Assembly (NCBI RefSeq): GCF_003260275.1
Contig: NZ_QJHB01000002.1
Location: forward strand, 248,001-312,000
Direction: 5' to 3'
Length of the DNA: 64,000 bases
Source of the DNA: Homoserinimonas sp. OAct 916
Lineage (GTDB): Bacteria; Actinomycetota; Actinomycetes; Actinomycetales; Microbacteriaceae
Part shown: one piece after another, positions 17,900 to 26,335 of the stretch
How positions within the stretch are numbered: the stretch's first letter is position 1
Layout: every line of letters starts with the position of its first letter
Position numbers and translations under genes: made by a program
The notes under the pieces: model-generated
The model's database searches: none
What the model saw: only the letters and a program-made list of their open reading frames with translations
What the model was told of the DNA's origin: nothing

Positions 17900-18736
17900 T
17901 CAGCGTCCTCCGGCCTGGCGCGTGATGTAGTTGACGGCAACGAACGACTCGAACATTTCGAGCAGATTCTCGCTCTCGATCCGAACCTGACGGTCTCCGG
18001 TTCGCACGGTACCTCGGGCCCAAGTCGCGACATCTGCCATGTCCGCGGTCTGCATCTCCAGATCGAGGGTGGACGGACTGGCGAGACCCGGAAGCGGCAT
18101 CTTTCCCGCGGCGACCTTGCGCATGGCTTCTTCGGCACCGGCGCGAATAAGATCGCAGGATTCCGTGGGATGCAGGTTCTTTGCGCTGAACCGGCTGATC
18201 GACTCCTTGGTGGTGACGTTCACGGCACCCTCGGCGAACGGGCGAGTTTCGTCTGCGGTGACCGAATCGCCGGTCACCAGTGCAATCGGCACGCCGTAGT
18301 GTTCGGCGACCAGGGCGTTGATTCCGCTCTCTCCCACGTAGCGCCCGTTGACCTTGGCCCCAGAAAAGACCTCCGGATTGTAGGTGTGGCTCATTGCGGA
18401 AGTCTTGCCCGAAATGGACCCGTGGTAACCGAGGAAGAATATGGCATCAAAGCTTCCATCGAGGCCCTGCATCATGTAATAGGGCTTGTGTCTTCCGGAA
18501 ATGTATTGCGCATTGCCCGCGATCTTTCGCGGGTCGAGGTTGGCCATCCGGCTGTGCGAGTCGTTGAGTACGACTTCCGTCGCACCTCCAGCGATGGCGC
18601 CCTCGATGGCAGCGTTGACTTCATCTTGAAGCAGCGCACAGCCCAAGGTGTACGCCTCACCGCTCCCGGGACGGCATTGTTCCCAGTCGACAATACCTGC
18701 GACACCTTCCATATCGAACGAGATCCAAACTTTCAC
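17900..18736 (-). CDS. M55-family peptidase (D-aminopeptidase DppA-like)
   Basis: A 278-residue zinc peptidase related to Bacillus DppA, which removes N-terminal D-amino acids. The N-terminal SFDMEGVAG (7-15) with its metal-binding Asp/Glu, VLNDSHSRMANLDP, FLGYHGS and MSHTYNP carry the conserved acidic and histidine ligands. The start is a GTG at 18736 behind a strong AGGAGG, overlapping the DppF stop by 4 bp (GTGA). Bacillus dppA likewise sits in a dipeptide-permease operon. Its presence suggests that D-configured residues occur in the imported peptide. Confidence 0.93.
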   Translation of the reverse strand: MKVWISFDMEGVAGIVDWEQCRPGSGEAYTLGCALLQDEVNAAIEGAIAGGATEVVLNDSHSRMANLDPRKIAGNAQYISGRHKPYYMMQGLDGSFDAIFFLGYHGSISGKTSAMSHTYNPEVFSGAKVNGRYVGESGINALVAEHYGVPIALVTGDSVTADETRPFAEGAVNVTTKESISRFSAKNLHPTESCDLIRAGAEEAMRKVAAGKMPLPGLASPSTLDLEMQTADMADVATWARGTVRTGDRQVRIESENLLEMFESFVAVNYITRQAGGR

Positions 18737-19761
18737 AATTCCTCCTGGTGGATGGGGATGGACGAGAATATCGGCAACTCGTCGGCGCGAATGCACGCGC
18801 TTTCGTGTGTGGGGCCGACAGGCATGAGGGCGGGGTCTGTCAGAGTGCACGCAACCTGGGCGAACGAGCACCGTGGATTGAACCGGCAACCTGCTGGAAT
18901 GTTGAACGGGCTGGGCGGCTCACCCTCGAGCACGATGCCATCGTTGGCGCCTTCGGCAGTCATTCGCGGGATCGACTCGATCAATGCCCGCGTGTATGGA
19001 TGGCGCGGATTCGAGAATATCTCTGCGGTGTCCGCCACCTCGACGATTCGCCCGAGATACATGACCGCCACTCGCTGGCTGAGGTGCTGAACGACCGCCA
19101 GGTTATGTGCAACGAACAGGATGCTCAGACCCAGCTCATCGCGCAGTGTGGTGAACAGTTCAAGGATCGTAGCCTGCACCGAGACATCCAGCGCAGACAC
19201 CGGCTCGTCGGCGATCAAGACATCCGGGCGCACTGCGAGTGCCCGGGCGATCGCAATGCGTTGCCGCTGGCCACCGGAGAACTGGCTGGGGTACGCGTCC
19301 AACGCGTCCTCTTCCATTCCCACGCGGTTCAGCAAACGAATGCTCTCGGCCCGCACTTCCCGGCGGGGCACGATTTTGTGCAGCAGCAGAAGTTCTGAGA
19401 GCACAGCCCCGACGCTCATGCGCGGATTCAGCGACGAATACGGGTCTTGAAAAACCATCTGGATGCGTCGGGTCACGTCTTTGCCGCGCCGTGCGGGCAT
19501 TGGCGAACCCTGGTATTGAATTTCACCGGTCGACGCCGCAACACTGCCGACCAGAATCTTCGCGAGAGTTGACTTGCCCGAGCCAGACTCGCCGACCAGG
19601 GCGAGAATCTCGCCCTTGCGCAACTGGAGGTCGATGCCGTCGAGGGCTGTGAGTGCGGAATTGCTCTCGGGGTTCTTCGAGAACTTCTCGAGCAGGGCAT
19701 TTCCCAAATGATAGGTCTTCGTGACGTTGCTGACTCGCAATATCGAGGTGTCGGGGCTCAT
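18733..19761 (-). CDS. peptide ABC transporter ATP-binding protein (DppF/OppF type)
   Basis: ATPase of 342 residues with Walker A GESGSGKST (57-65), signature LSQ-type FSGGQRQRIAIARAL, Walker B VLIADEP and the C-terminal cysteine-containing extension (ACTLTDPALMP) typical of peptide/nickel importer ATPases. It forms a heterodimer with the adjacent DppD-like subunit. Its ATG overlaps the stop of the DppD gene (ATGA), and its own stop overlaps the M55 start, tying transport and peptide trimming into one message. Confidence 0.94.
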   Translation of the reverse strand: MSPDTSILRVSNVTKTYHLGNALLEKFSKNPESNSALTALDGIDLQLRKGEILALVGESGSGKSTLAKILVGSVAASTGEIQYQGSPMPARRGKDVTRRIQMVFQDPYSSLNPRMSVGAVLSELLLLHKIVPRREVRAESIRLLNRVGMEEDALDAYPSQFSGGQRQRIAIARALAVRPDVLIADEPVSALDVSVQATILELFTTLRDELGLSILFVAHNLAVVQHLSQRVAVMYLGRIVEVADTAEIFSNPRHPYTRALIESIPRMTAEGANDGIVLEGEPPSPFNIPAGCRFNPRCSFAQVACTLTDPALMPVGPTHESACIRADELPIFSSIPIHQEEL

Positions 19762-20750
19762 ACTCTCACCTTCTTGAAGATCTCGTCCGAAAAGAAGCAG
19801 GCGGACTCCCGGCCGTCTTCGACGCGTTCAAGCACCGGGGCCCCCTCGAGGCAGCGCTCCTGCACGAACGGACATCGCGGCGCGAAAGAACACGCGTTCT
19901 CGCGGTGGGCGAGGTTGGGGGGAAATCCTGGAATCGGCACAAGCGCACGGCCCGGCTGGTCGAAGTCGGGGGCGGAGTCCAGCAGCCCCTTGGTATAAGG
20001 ATGTCTAGGATCACGAAAGACATCTTTGACCGCGCCGGTCTCCACCATGCGACCGGCATACATCACTGCAAGATCGCGGCAGGTCTGGTTGACCACAGCC
20101 AGGTCGTGAGTGACGAAAACGAGCGAGGCGCCGAAGTCGTCGCAGAGTTCTTCAAGCAGCCGCAACACCTGGTGCTGCACGGTGACATCCAGCGCGGTCG
20201 TCGGCTCGTCGCACAGGATGAGCTTCGGGCGACAGGAGATCGCCATTGCGATCATGATGCGCTGGCGCAATCCTCCGGAAAGCTGGTGGGGATAGGCGAG
20301 GGCACGTTTGGCCGGGTCCGGGATACCGGTCCGTGCCATCATCGAGACAGCCAGTTCCATCGCAGCCTTGCGCGACAGGCCGAGGTACCGGCGAGGTCCT
20401 TCGGCGATCTGGTCCCCGACGCGCATCACCGGGTTCAGCGCGGTCATGGGTTCTTGGAAGATCATGGCGATCTCCGGGCCCATGAGTCGACGGCGTTTGA
20501 CGCGATTCATCCCGACGAGTTCTTCACCGTTGTATTTGATGCTGCCTGACATGACGTTCACGCCCGCCGGCAGCAGGTTCGCGATGGCACGCAGGCTCAT
20601 CGATTTGCCGGAGCCCGACTCACCGACGATGCCGAACCGATTTCCGGTCGCCACATCGAAGCTGACGCCATCGACGATGACCGTAGAGCCTTTGGAGCGC
20701 TTGACGCCGAGCACGAGGTCGGTGACGCTGAGTAAAGGAGATTCCGTCAT
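19758..20750 (-). CDS. peptide ABC transporter ATP-binding protein (DppD/OppD type)
   Basis: ATPase of 330 residues: Walker A GESGSGKS (43-50), Q-loop region MIFQEPMTALNPVMRVG, signature LSGGLRQRIMIAMAI, Walker B LILCDEPTTALDVTVQ, and a C-terminal oligopeptide-transporter extension with clustered cysteines (CSFAPRCPFVQERC). It pairs with the DppF-like subunit to drive the permeases encoded upstream. Only 2 bp separate it from the DppC stop. Confidence 0.94.
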   Translation of the reverse strand: MTESPLLSVTDLVLGVKRSKGSTVIVDGVSFDVATGNRFGIVGESGSGKSMSLRAIANLLPAGVNVMSGSIKYNGEELVGMNRVKRRRLMGPEIAMIFQEPMTALNPVMRVGDQIAEGPRRYLGLSRKAAMELAVSMMARTGIPDPAKRALAYPHQLSGGLRQRIMIAMAISCRPKLILCDEPTTALDVTVQHQVLRLLEELCDDFGASLVFVTHDLAVVNQTCRDLAVMYAGRMVETGAVKDVFRDPRHPYTKGLLDSAPDFDQPGRALVPIPGFPPNLAHRENACSFAPRCPFVQERCLEGAPVLERVEDGRESACFFSDEIFKKVRV

Positions 20751-20752
20751 GG

Positions 20753-21637
20753 TTACTTCCTCCGATCGGGGCTGAGGAGATCAGAAAGACCGTCCCCCAG
20801 GAAAGAGACGCCAAGGCTTGTGACAACCACGATCAGCCCTGGAATGGTCGCCTGCTGCCACAGCGTGGTGATGAACTCTTGCCCGTCGAGGATCATGCTC
20901 CCCCACTCAGCGGTCGGTGGGGCGATGCCGAGACCCAGGTAGCCGAGGGTCACGACAGCCATGATGTCCATCACAATGTCGCTCATGCCGTAGATGATTG
21001 CTTGGGACAGCACGTTCGGACCTATGTGTCTCACGAGTACCCGGCCGTGTGACATTCCGCCCAACCGCGCCCCGACAACATAATCCTGCTTCTTCGCGAC
21101 AATGACTTCCCCACGCACGATCTTCGCGTATGAGACCCAGGAGACCGCGGCAATCGCCAGGTAGATGCTTGCCTCGCCGGAGCCGAGGATGAACACCAGT
21201 ACGATCACCATCACATAGAACGGGAAGGCGAAGAAGACATCGACGACACGCATGACAATCGCGTCGAGCCAGCCGCCGAAGTATCCTGCCAGCCCGCCAA
21301 GGATGGAGCCGAACACGAAGGGGATCAGGACAGCGAGAAACCCGATCCGAAGGTTCACACGCGCACCCCAGATGAGGCGGGACAGAACATCCCGGCCGTA
21401 TTTGTCTGTGCCCAGCAGGTGGGAGGTACTCGGAGCCTGAAGCGTGTTCGTCAGGTTCTGCTGGATGGGATCATACGGTGCGATGATCGGTGCGAGGATC
21501 GCCATCAGGACGAGAGCGCCGACGATTATCATCCCGGCAACCAGTGAGCCATTCTTGTACCACGGCTTGAGAGTGCGGGATCGAGTGGCCCGACGCTTCG
21601 CTTGGAAACCCGCGAGGATCGCGGTCGGCGTGCTCAT
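20753..21637 (-). CDS. peptide ABC transporter permease (DppC type)
   Basis: Inner-membrane permease of 294 residues. One N-terminal membrane segment precedes the TDKYGRDVLSRLIWGARV motif that marks DppC/OppC proteins. Further helices and the EAA-like loop (ARLGGMSHGRVLVRHIGPN) that contacts the ATPases follow. Its ATG overlaps the stop of the DppB gene by 4 bp. It forms the translocation pore with the DppB-type subunit. Confidence 0.94.
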   Translation of the reverse strand: MSTPTAILAGFQAKRRATRSRTLKPWYKNGSLVAGMIIVGALVLMAILAPIIAPYDPIQQNLTNTLQAPSTSHLLGTDKYGRDVLSRLIWGARVNLRIGFLAVLIPFVFGSILGGLAGYFGGWLDAIVMRVVDVFFAFPFYVMVIVLVFILGSGEASIYLAIAAVSWVSYAKIVRGEVIVAKKQDYVVGARLGGMSHGRVLVRHIGPNVLSQAIIYGMSDIVMDIMAVVTLGYLGLGIAPPTAEWGSMILDGQEFITTLWQQATIPGLIVVVTSLGVSFLGDGLSDLLSPDRRK

Positions 21638-22599
21638 TCTCGCTCCTTGCTGCTGAAGTTCACTCGGGGATCCAAAAGCGTGTAGACGACGTCAGTCAGG
21701 ATGCCAACGACGACGACGAACAGCGCAACAAACAATGTGACGCCCTGAATGGTGGGAAAGTCTCGTGAAAAGATCGCGTTGAGCATGAGCGATCCGAGCC
21801 CTGGCAGGGCGAAGACCTTCTCGATGACGATGGAACCGCCAACCAGATAACCCAGGTTGACACCCATGATGGACACGGTCGGGATGATGGCGTTGCGTAA
21901 GACGTGCTGTCGAAAGAGGGCGACTCCCCCACTTCCCTTCGACCGAGCCGTCGCAACATACTCCGAACCCAGCACGTTGATCGTGGACGACCTCAAACTT
22001 CGGATGAGTGTCGGAGAAAGGGCGATCGCAAGCGTCAATGCCGGTAGGAATAAGTAGTACAGGTGGTCAGCGGCAGTTTGACCGTAACCACCGACTGGGA
22101 ACAGGCGCAGCTTGAGCGAAAAAAACAGGATGAGCATAATGCCGACCCAGAACTGGGGCATTCCCTGTCCCACCAGCGTGTAGGCCCGCACCCCCAGGTC
22201 GGCTGGCCTGTTTGGCTTCACCGCCGCGATTCCGGAGAGCGGGATCCCGATCAGCAAGCCCAGTATCAGGGCGAAGAAGACCAGTGACAGTGTGACGGGA
22301 ACCGCCTCCAGCACCAAGCTGCTGACTGGTACTTGATAGGTGAGGCTGTCCCCGAGGTTGCCGCGAGCGATGTTGGAGAGGAACAACCCGTACTGCACCA
22401 GCAGTGGTTTGTCCAGTCCGAGTTGGGTCCTCAAGGCCACGATTCTGTCCTCAGTGGCCTTGTCACCCAGAATCGCCAGGGCAGGGTCTCCGGGCAACAG
22501 ATGTGCCATGAAGAAGACAAGCAGAGTCACCCCGAACACGACCGGGATCGCTTGGAGCAACCGTCCTGGAATGAAGCTAAGCCGATGGAGCATCGACAC
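21634..22599 (-). CDS. peptide ABC transporter permease (DppB type)
   Basis: Permease of 321 residues with an N-terminal membrane helix (IPVVFGVTLLVFFMAHLLPGDPA) diagnostic of DppB/OppB proteins, a periplasmic-side loop LGLDKPLLVQYG, and the loop TARSKGSGGVALFRQHVLRN that docks the ATPases. It ends with LLDPRVNF as usual. It lies 77 bp downstream of the substrate-binding protein gene, with a perfect 17-bp stem-loop in that gap. Confidence 0.94.
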   Translation of the reverse strand: MSMLHRLSFIPGRLLQAIPVVFGVTLLVFFMAHLLPGDPALAILGDKATEDRIVALRTQLGLDKPLLVQYGLFLSNIARGNLGDSLTYQVPVSSLVLEAVPVTLSLVFFALILGLLIGIPLSGIAAVKPNRPADLGVRAYTLVGQGMPQFWVGIMLILFFSLKLRLFPVGGYGQTAADHLYYLFLPALTLAIALSPTLIRSLRSSTINVLGSEYVATARSKGSGGVALFRQHVLRNAIIPTVSIMGVNLGYLVGGSIVIEKVFALPGLGSLMLNAIFSRDFPTIQGVTLFVALFVVVVGILTDVVYTLLDPRVNFSSKERE

Positions 22600-22630
22600 T
22601 CCCGAAGATATCTAGAGGGTAAGAAGTGGG

Positions 22631-22668
22631 CAGCGGCGGGTGGCTCGGGTTCGAGCCACCCGCCGCTG
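22631..22668. other. 17-bp perfect stem-loop between binding protein and permease genes
   Basis: Bases 22631-22647 pair perfectly with 22652-22668 around a 4-base loop. There is no T-tract on either side, so a full intrinsic terminator is unlikely. In binding-protein operons such hairpins commonly protect the upstream mRNA segment or act as partial stops, giving more binding protein than permease; that role is inferred here. Confidence 0.6.
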
Positions 22669-22676
22669 GGTTGAGA

Positions 22677-24260
22677 TTACTTTGTCTTGTAGATGTTCTC
22701 GGTGTGGTAGTTACCGAGCGGAGTCACCTCAAAGCCCTTGACCTTGTCCGTTGACGCGAAGGCGTACGGAGAGTAGTAAAGGTAGGCCAGGAACGCATCT
22801 TCACCGGTGAGCTTCTGGATCTGCTTGTACAGGTCCGCCCGCTTTGTCAGGTCGCTCTCACGCTGCGCCTGATTGTTCAGCGCAATGACCTCGGGGTTGT
22901 TGTAGTTGGTGAACGCGGAGTGCGCACCACCCTTCGGGTCGAGAGCGAAGGTGGTCCACTGGTCGGGGTCCGGGATGTCCATGGTCCAGGCAGAGAACGC
23001 CATGTCATATTCCATCGCCTGACGGGCCTTCTTGTTCGCCGTCGGATCGAGCTGCACAATCTCGACTGTGATACCGATCTCCTTGAGCTCATCCTGGATG
23101 ATCTGCGATGTGGCAGCCTGGTTGGCGTTGCCGGAACGGATCAACAGCGTGGTGGAGAAACCATTCGGCTTGGACGAGAGTGCGAGTTCTTCCTTCGCCT
23201 TGGCCACGTCGTACGTCGGGCCCTGTGCATCCTTGTCGTAGAACGGGGTTCCGGGTGACAGCATGGAGTTCGCAGGCTCGCCATTGCCGAACAACACGGC
23301 TTCAACAAGTGCGTCGCGGTCGATCGCATACGCGATGGCGCGGCGCACGTGAACGTCAGCGAACGGCTCGCGGTCTTCGTTCATCGACACGTAATCGATC
23401 TGGGTCGACGGGAAGGCGTAGACCTCCACGCCCGGGCTTTCCTTCAACGATGCGAAGCTTGACCAGTCGGGAGTGTCGTTGATGTCGATCTGGCCACCCT
23501 GCAGCTGGAGCTTGCGAGTATTGGCATCGGGCACGACGTTCCACGACACACTGTCAAGGTACGGCTTGCCGGCTTCCCAGTAGGTGGGGTTCTTGACGAG
23601 CTTGAGGTACTGGCCCTTCTTCCACTCGCCCCACATGAACGGTCCGGTCATGACCGGAGCCTCGTAATACTGCTCCTTGGTCTTTCCGCCGTAGTTGTCC
23701 TGCACGATGGCGTTGCTGAACATTGACAGGTCGGCAATGATCGGCGCCCACGGATACTTGAGAACGACGTCGATTGTGTAATCGTCGACGATGTTCACCT
23801 TGTCGATTGCGGCGTTGACAAAGCCCCAACCGGTGTCAGCGGTGGCCGTGTCCTGATCGATGGAGAACTTGACGTCCTTGGACGTCATCTTCTGGCCGTC
23901 CGAGAACGTCACGTCATCACGCAACGGGATGGTGTAGGTGAGGCCGTCGTCAGACACGGTGAAACCGGTGGCCAGAAGAGGAACAAGTTCCTGGCCGTCT
24001 GGGGTCGGGCTGAACAGCGACTGCCCCATCTGCTGGAAGACCGACATCGAGAAGTTCTCGAACTGCGCTGACGTGCTGTCCATGGTCAGGGCGTCCGGGC
24101 CTCGCGCGATGACAAGATCGCCGCCCATGACCGGGCCGCCGGCTTCGCTCGGTGCTCCGCTGCTGGGCGATTCGGTTGCCGTGCCCGCACTGCAACCCGT
24201 CAATACCAGGGCGGTCGCTGCGAGAAATCCAACGAACGCGATTCGGTTTTTCTTTCTCAT
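22677..24260 (-). CDS. peptide ABC transporter substrate-binding lipoprotein (copy 1)
   Basis: Family 5 extracellular solute-binding protein of 527 residues. A lipoprotein signal with lipobox LTGC (near residue 23) is followed by a Gly/Ser/Ala linker and the two-lobed domain, including GTGPF-like TGPFMWGEWKKG and VRRAIAYAIDRDALVE. The ATG at 24260 starts the signal sequence; a GTG at 24272 lies too close to the AAGGAG. It heads the importer operon and is a close paralogue of the protein encoded divergently at 24638. Peptide or peptide-like ligand is inferred from the family and from the linked peptidases. Confidence 0.93.
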   Translation of the reverse strand: MRKKNRIAFVGFLAATALVLTGCSAGTATESPSSGAPSEAGGPVMGGDLVIARGPDALTMDSTSAQFENFSMSVFQQMGQSLFSPTPDGQELVPLLATGFTVSDDGLTYTIPLRDDVTFSDGQKMTSKDVKFSIDQDTATADTGWGFVNAAIDKVNIVDDYTIDVVLKYPWAPIIADLSMFSNAIVQDNYGGKTKEQYYEAPVMTGPFMWGEWKKGQYLKLVKNPTYWEAGKPYLDSVSWNVVPDANTRKLQLQGGQIDINDTPDWSSFASLKESPGVEVYAFPSTQIDYVSMNEDREPFADVHVRRAIAYAIDRDALVEAVLFGNGEPANSMLSPGTPFYDKDAQGPTYDVAKAKEELALSSKPNGFSTTLLIRSGNANQAATSQIIQDELKEIGITVEIVQLDPTANKKARQAMEYDMAFSAWTMDIPDPDQWTTFALDPKGGAHSAFTNYNNPEVIALNNQAQRESDLTKRADLYKQIQKLTGEDAFLAYLYYSPYAFASTDKVKGFEVTPLGNYHTENIYKTK

Positions 24261-24366
24261 GTACTGTTTCACTCTCCTTCGAGTGCTGAATTTCCTTCAG
24301 GACGCTGCAGAACCGATATTCGGTTTGCCCCGTCGGGAGACGGCGCAGTCCGAACACACCAGTGCC

Positions 24367-24411
24367 TGTATTTTCAATTACATTAGCAGGAGATTCGGGT
24401 TGATTTATAAC
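24367..24411 (-). promoter_or_regulatory. operator plus GTTATA box upstream of the importer operon
   Basis: On the minus strand GTTATA (24411-24406) precedes, by exactly 23 bp, the palindrome TGTAATTGAAAATACA (24382-24367). The 13-mer AATTACATTAGCA on the plus strand is also found intact at 14050-14062 in front of the catabolic operon. The site is about 110 bp upstream of the binding-protein start. Confidence 0.65.
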
Positions 24412-24533
24412 ATTAGAAACACGATAAGGCGTGAATATACCTCAGCCCGCGCTCTCGACCCTCACCCCATGGCAGATAGTCACCTCTCGCCCGACTTCGA
24501 CCGTAGCCCGCCCCCCACAGGAGTGTTCCAATC

Positions 24534-24578
24534 GTTATAAAGAACAAAATTCTTGATGATACTGTAATCGGAAATACA
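24534..24578 (+). promoter_or_regulatory. operator plus GTTATA box upstream of the second binding protein
   Basis: GTTATA (24534-24539), a 23-bp gap and the palindrome TGTAATCGGAAATACA (24563-24578) are oriented toward the gene starting at 24638. This is the fourth copy of the palindrome and the third of the complete element. The 377-bp interval between the two divergent binding-protein genes therefore holds one element for each direction. Confidence 0.65.
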
Positions 24579-24637
24579 GGCAGTTCGTTCCCCAGAGACA
24601 GAGCGCGCGACAGCGAGCGGAGACACGAGAAGAACTT

Positions 24638-26212
24638 ATGAACAAAACACGTCCTTTAACATTTGTCGGCCTCTTAGCGGCCACGGCATTGGTTGTCACC
24701 GGGTGCAGCGCAACCGCCGATCCGGCGGCCAGCACCCCTGCGGGCGACGCCGGTCCGGTTCTCGGAGGTGATCTGGTGATCGCCCGGGCCGGTGATGTGA
24801 TCACGATGAACAGCACCGCCTCGCAATTCAACAACAACTCGATCTATGTCTTCCAGCAGTTGGGCGAATCCCTGTTCACCGTCAGTGCAGACGGCCAGGA
24901 TCTGGAGCCTCTACTCGCAACCGGCTACACGGTTTCTGAAGACGGGCTCACCTACACGGTCAAGCTGCGTGAGGGGGTCAACTTCTCCGATGGCACTCCA
25001 ATGACCGCCAAAGACGTCAAGTTCTCGATCGATCAGGACACGGCCACGGCTGAGACAGGATGGGGTTACGTCAACGCCGCTATCAAAGAAGTGAAGGTCG
25101 TGGACGACTCCACGGTCGAATTCGACCTCAAATACCAGTGGGCGCCCATCATCGCCGACCTGTCGATGTTCAGCAACGCCATCATTCCCGAGAACTATGG
25201 CGGCAAGACGGTCGACGAGTTCTATGAATCGCCCATCGGCACCGGCCCGTTCATGTGGGGCGAATGGAAGAAGGGCCAGTCACTCACTCTGGTCAAGAAC
25301 CCCAACTACTGGCAGAGTGGCAAACCGTATCTGGACAGCGTGACTTGGAATGTCGTCCCAGACGCGAACACCCGCAAGCTCCAGCTGCAGGGTGGTCAGA
25401 TCGACATCAACACGACTCCAGACTGGTCGAGCTTCGCCGAACTGGGCAGCACCCCGGGCCTCAAAGTCGATGCTTTTCCATCGACCCAGCACGATTTCGT
25501 GGAGATCAACCAGCAGCGCGCACCCTTCGAGGATGTGCACGTTCGCCGTGCGATCGCGTTCGCGATAGACCGCGCCGCGCTTGTCGATGCGGTGTTGTTT
25601 GGCAACGGCGAACCAGCGAACTCCCTGCTGTCACCCGGTACCCCGTTCTACGACAAGAACGCGACCGGAATCCAGTACGACGTTGAGCAGGCCAAGGCCG
25701 AGCTTGCAATGTCTTCCCAGCCGAACGGCTTCTCGACGACTTTGCTGATTCGTTCCGGGGATGCCAACCGCGCGTCCGTTGCGCAGATCATGCAGGACCA
25801 GCTCAAGGAGATCGGAATCACCATCGAGATCAAGCAACTTGAGGCGACCGCCGCACTGCAGGCAGACATTGATTCCGACTTCGACATGATCCTCTCTGCC
25901 TGGACGATGGACATTCCCGACCCCGACCAGTGGACGTCCTTTGCGGTCGACCCGGCCTCGGGTGCGAACTCGTCGAGCACCTTCTACAACAGTCCGAAGG
26001 CAATCGCCCTCAACAAGCAGGCGCAGCAGGAAGCTGACCTGGACAAGCGGGCAGAGTTGTACAAAGAGTTGCAGGCGGTGACCGGCGAGGATGCATTCCT
26101 CACGTACCTCTACTACTCCCCGTACGCCTATGCGTCCACGGACAAGGTTCAGGGTTTCCACGTCACTCCGCTGGGTAATTACCACGTCGAGGACATCTAC
26201 AAGACGAAGTAG
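24638..26212 (+). CDS. peptide ABC transporter substrate-binding lipoprotein (copy 2)
   Basis: A 524-residue paralogue of the protein encoded at 22677-24260, with lipobox VTGC near residue 22 and near-identical core blocks such as TGPFMWGEWKKGQ and VVPDANTRKLQLQGGQID. Divergence is concentrated in ligand-lobe segments, so the two proteins may bind different peptides and share one permease. No permease or ATPase genes follow it; an amidase and an acetyltransferase do. Upstream bases AGAAGAAC provide a weak ribosome site. Confidence 0.93.
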   Translation: MNKTRPLTFVGLLAATALVVTGCSATADPAASTPAGDAGPVLGGDLVIARAGDVITMNSTASQFNNNSIYVFQQLGESLFTVSADGQDLEPLLATGYTVSEDGLTYTVKLREGVNFSDGTPMTAKDVKFSIDQDTATAETGWGYVNAAIKEVKVVDDSTVEFDLKYQWAPIIADLSMFSNAIIPENYGGKTVDEFYESPIGTGPFMWGEWKKGQSLTLVKNPNYWQSGKPYLDSVTWNVVPDANTRKLQLQGGQIDINTTPDWSSFAELGSTPGLKVDAFPSTQHDFVEINQQRAPFEDVHVRRAIAFAIDRAALVDAVLFGNGEPANSLLSPGTPFYDKNATGIQYDVEQAKAELAMSSQPNGFSTTLLIRSGDANRASVAQIMQDQLKEIGITIEIKQLEATAALQADIDSDFDMILSAWTMDIPDPDQWTSFAVDPASGANSSSTFYNSPKAIALNKQAQQEADLDKRAELYKELQAVTGEDAFLTYLYYSPYAYASTDKVQGFHVTPLGNYHVEDIYKTK

Positions 26213-26225
26213 TACAGCGACTCAC

Positions 26226-26265
26226 CCTCCGCGCCCGCAGCCGTCATCGGCAGTGGGCGCGGAGG
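26226..26265. terminator. stem-loop after the second binding-protein gene
   Basis: CCTCCGCGCCC (26226-26236) pairs perfectly with GGGCGCGGAGG (26255-26265), with an inner GCCG/CGGC stem in the loop. It lies 14 bp after the stop codon. There is no T-run after it, so partial termination or mRNA stabilisation is as likely as full termination, as at 22631-22668. Confidence 0.5.
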
Positions 26266-26335
26266 CCCGTCACATCCATCATTCGTCCTGAAAGACACGT
26301 AACATTCTGTGAGACAGGGATCGAGGGGCGAGAAT

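Noticed and set aside
22631-22668. Hairpin as a full intrinsic terminator of the binding-protein gene
   Set aside because: No T-tract on the coding strand, and the importer genes continue immediately afterwards with tight spacing.
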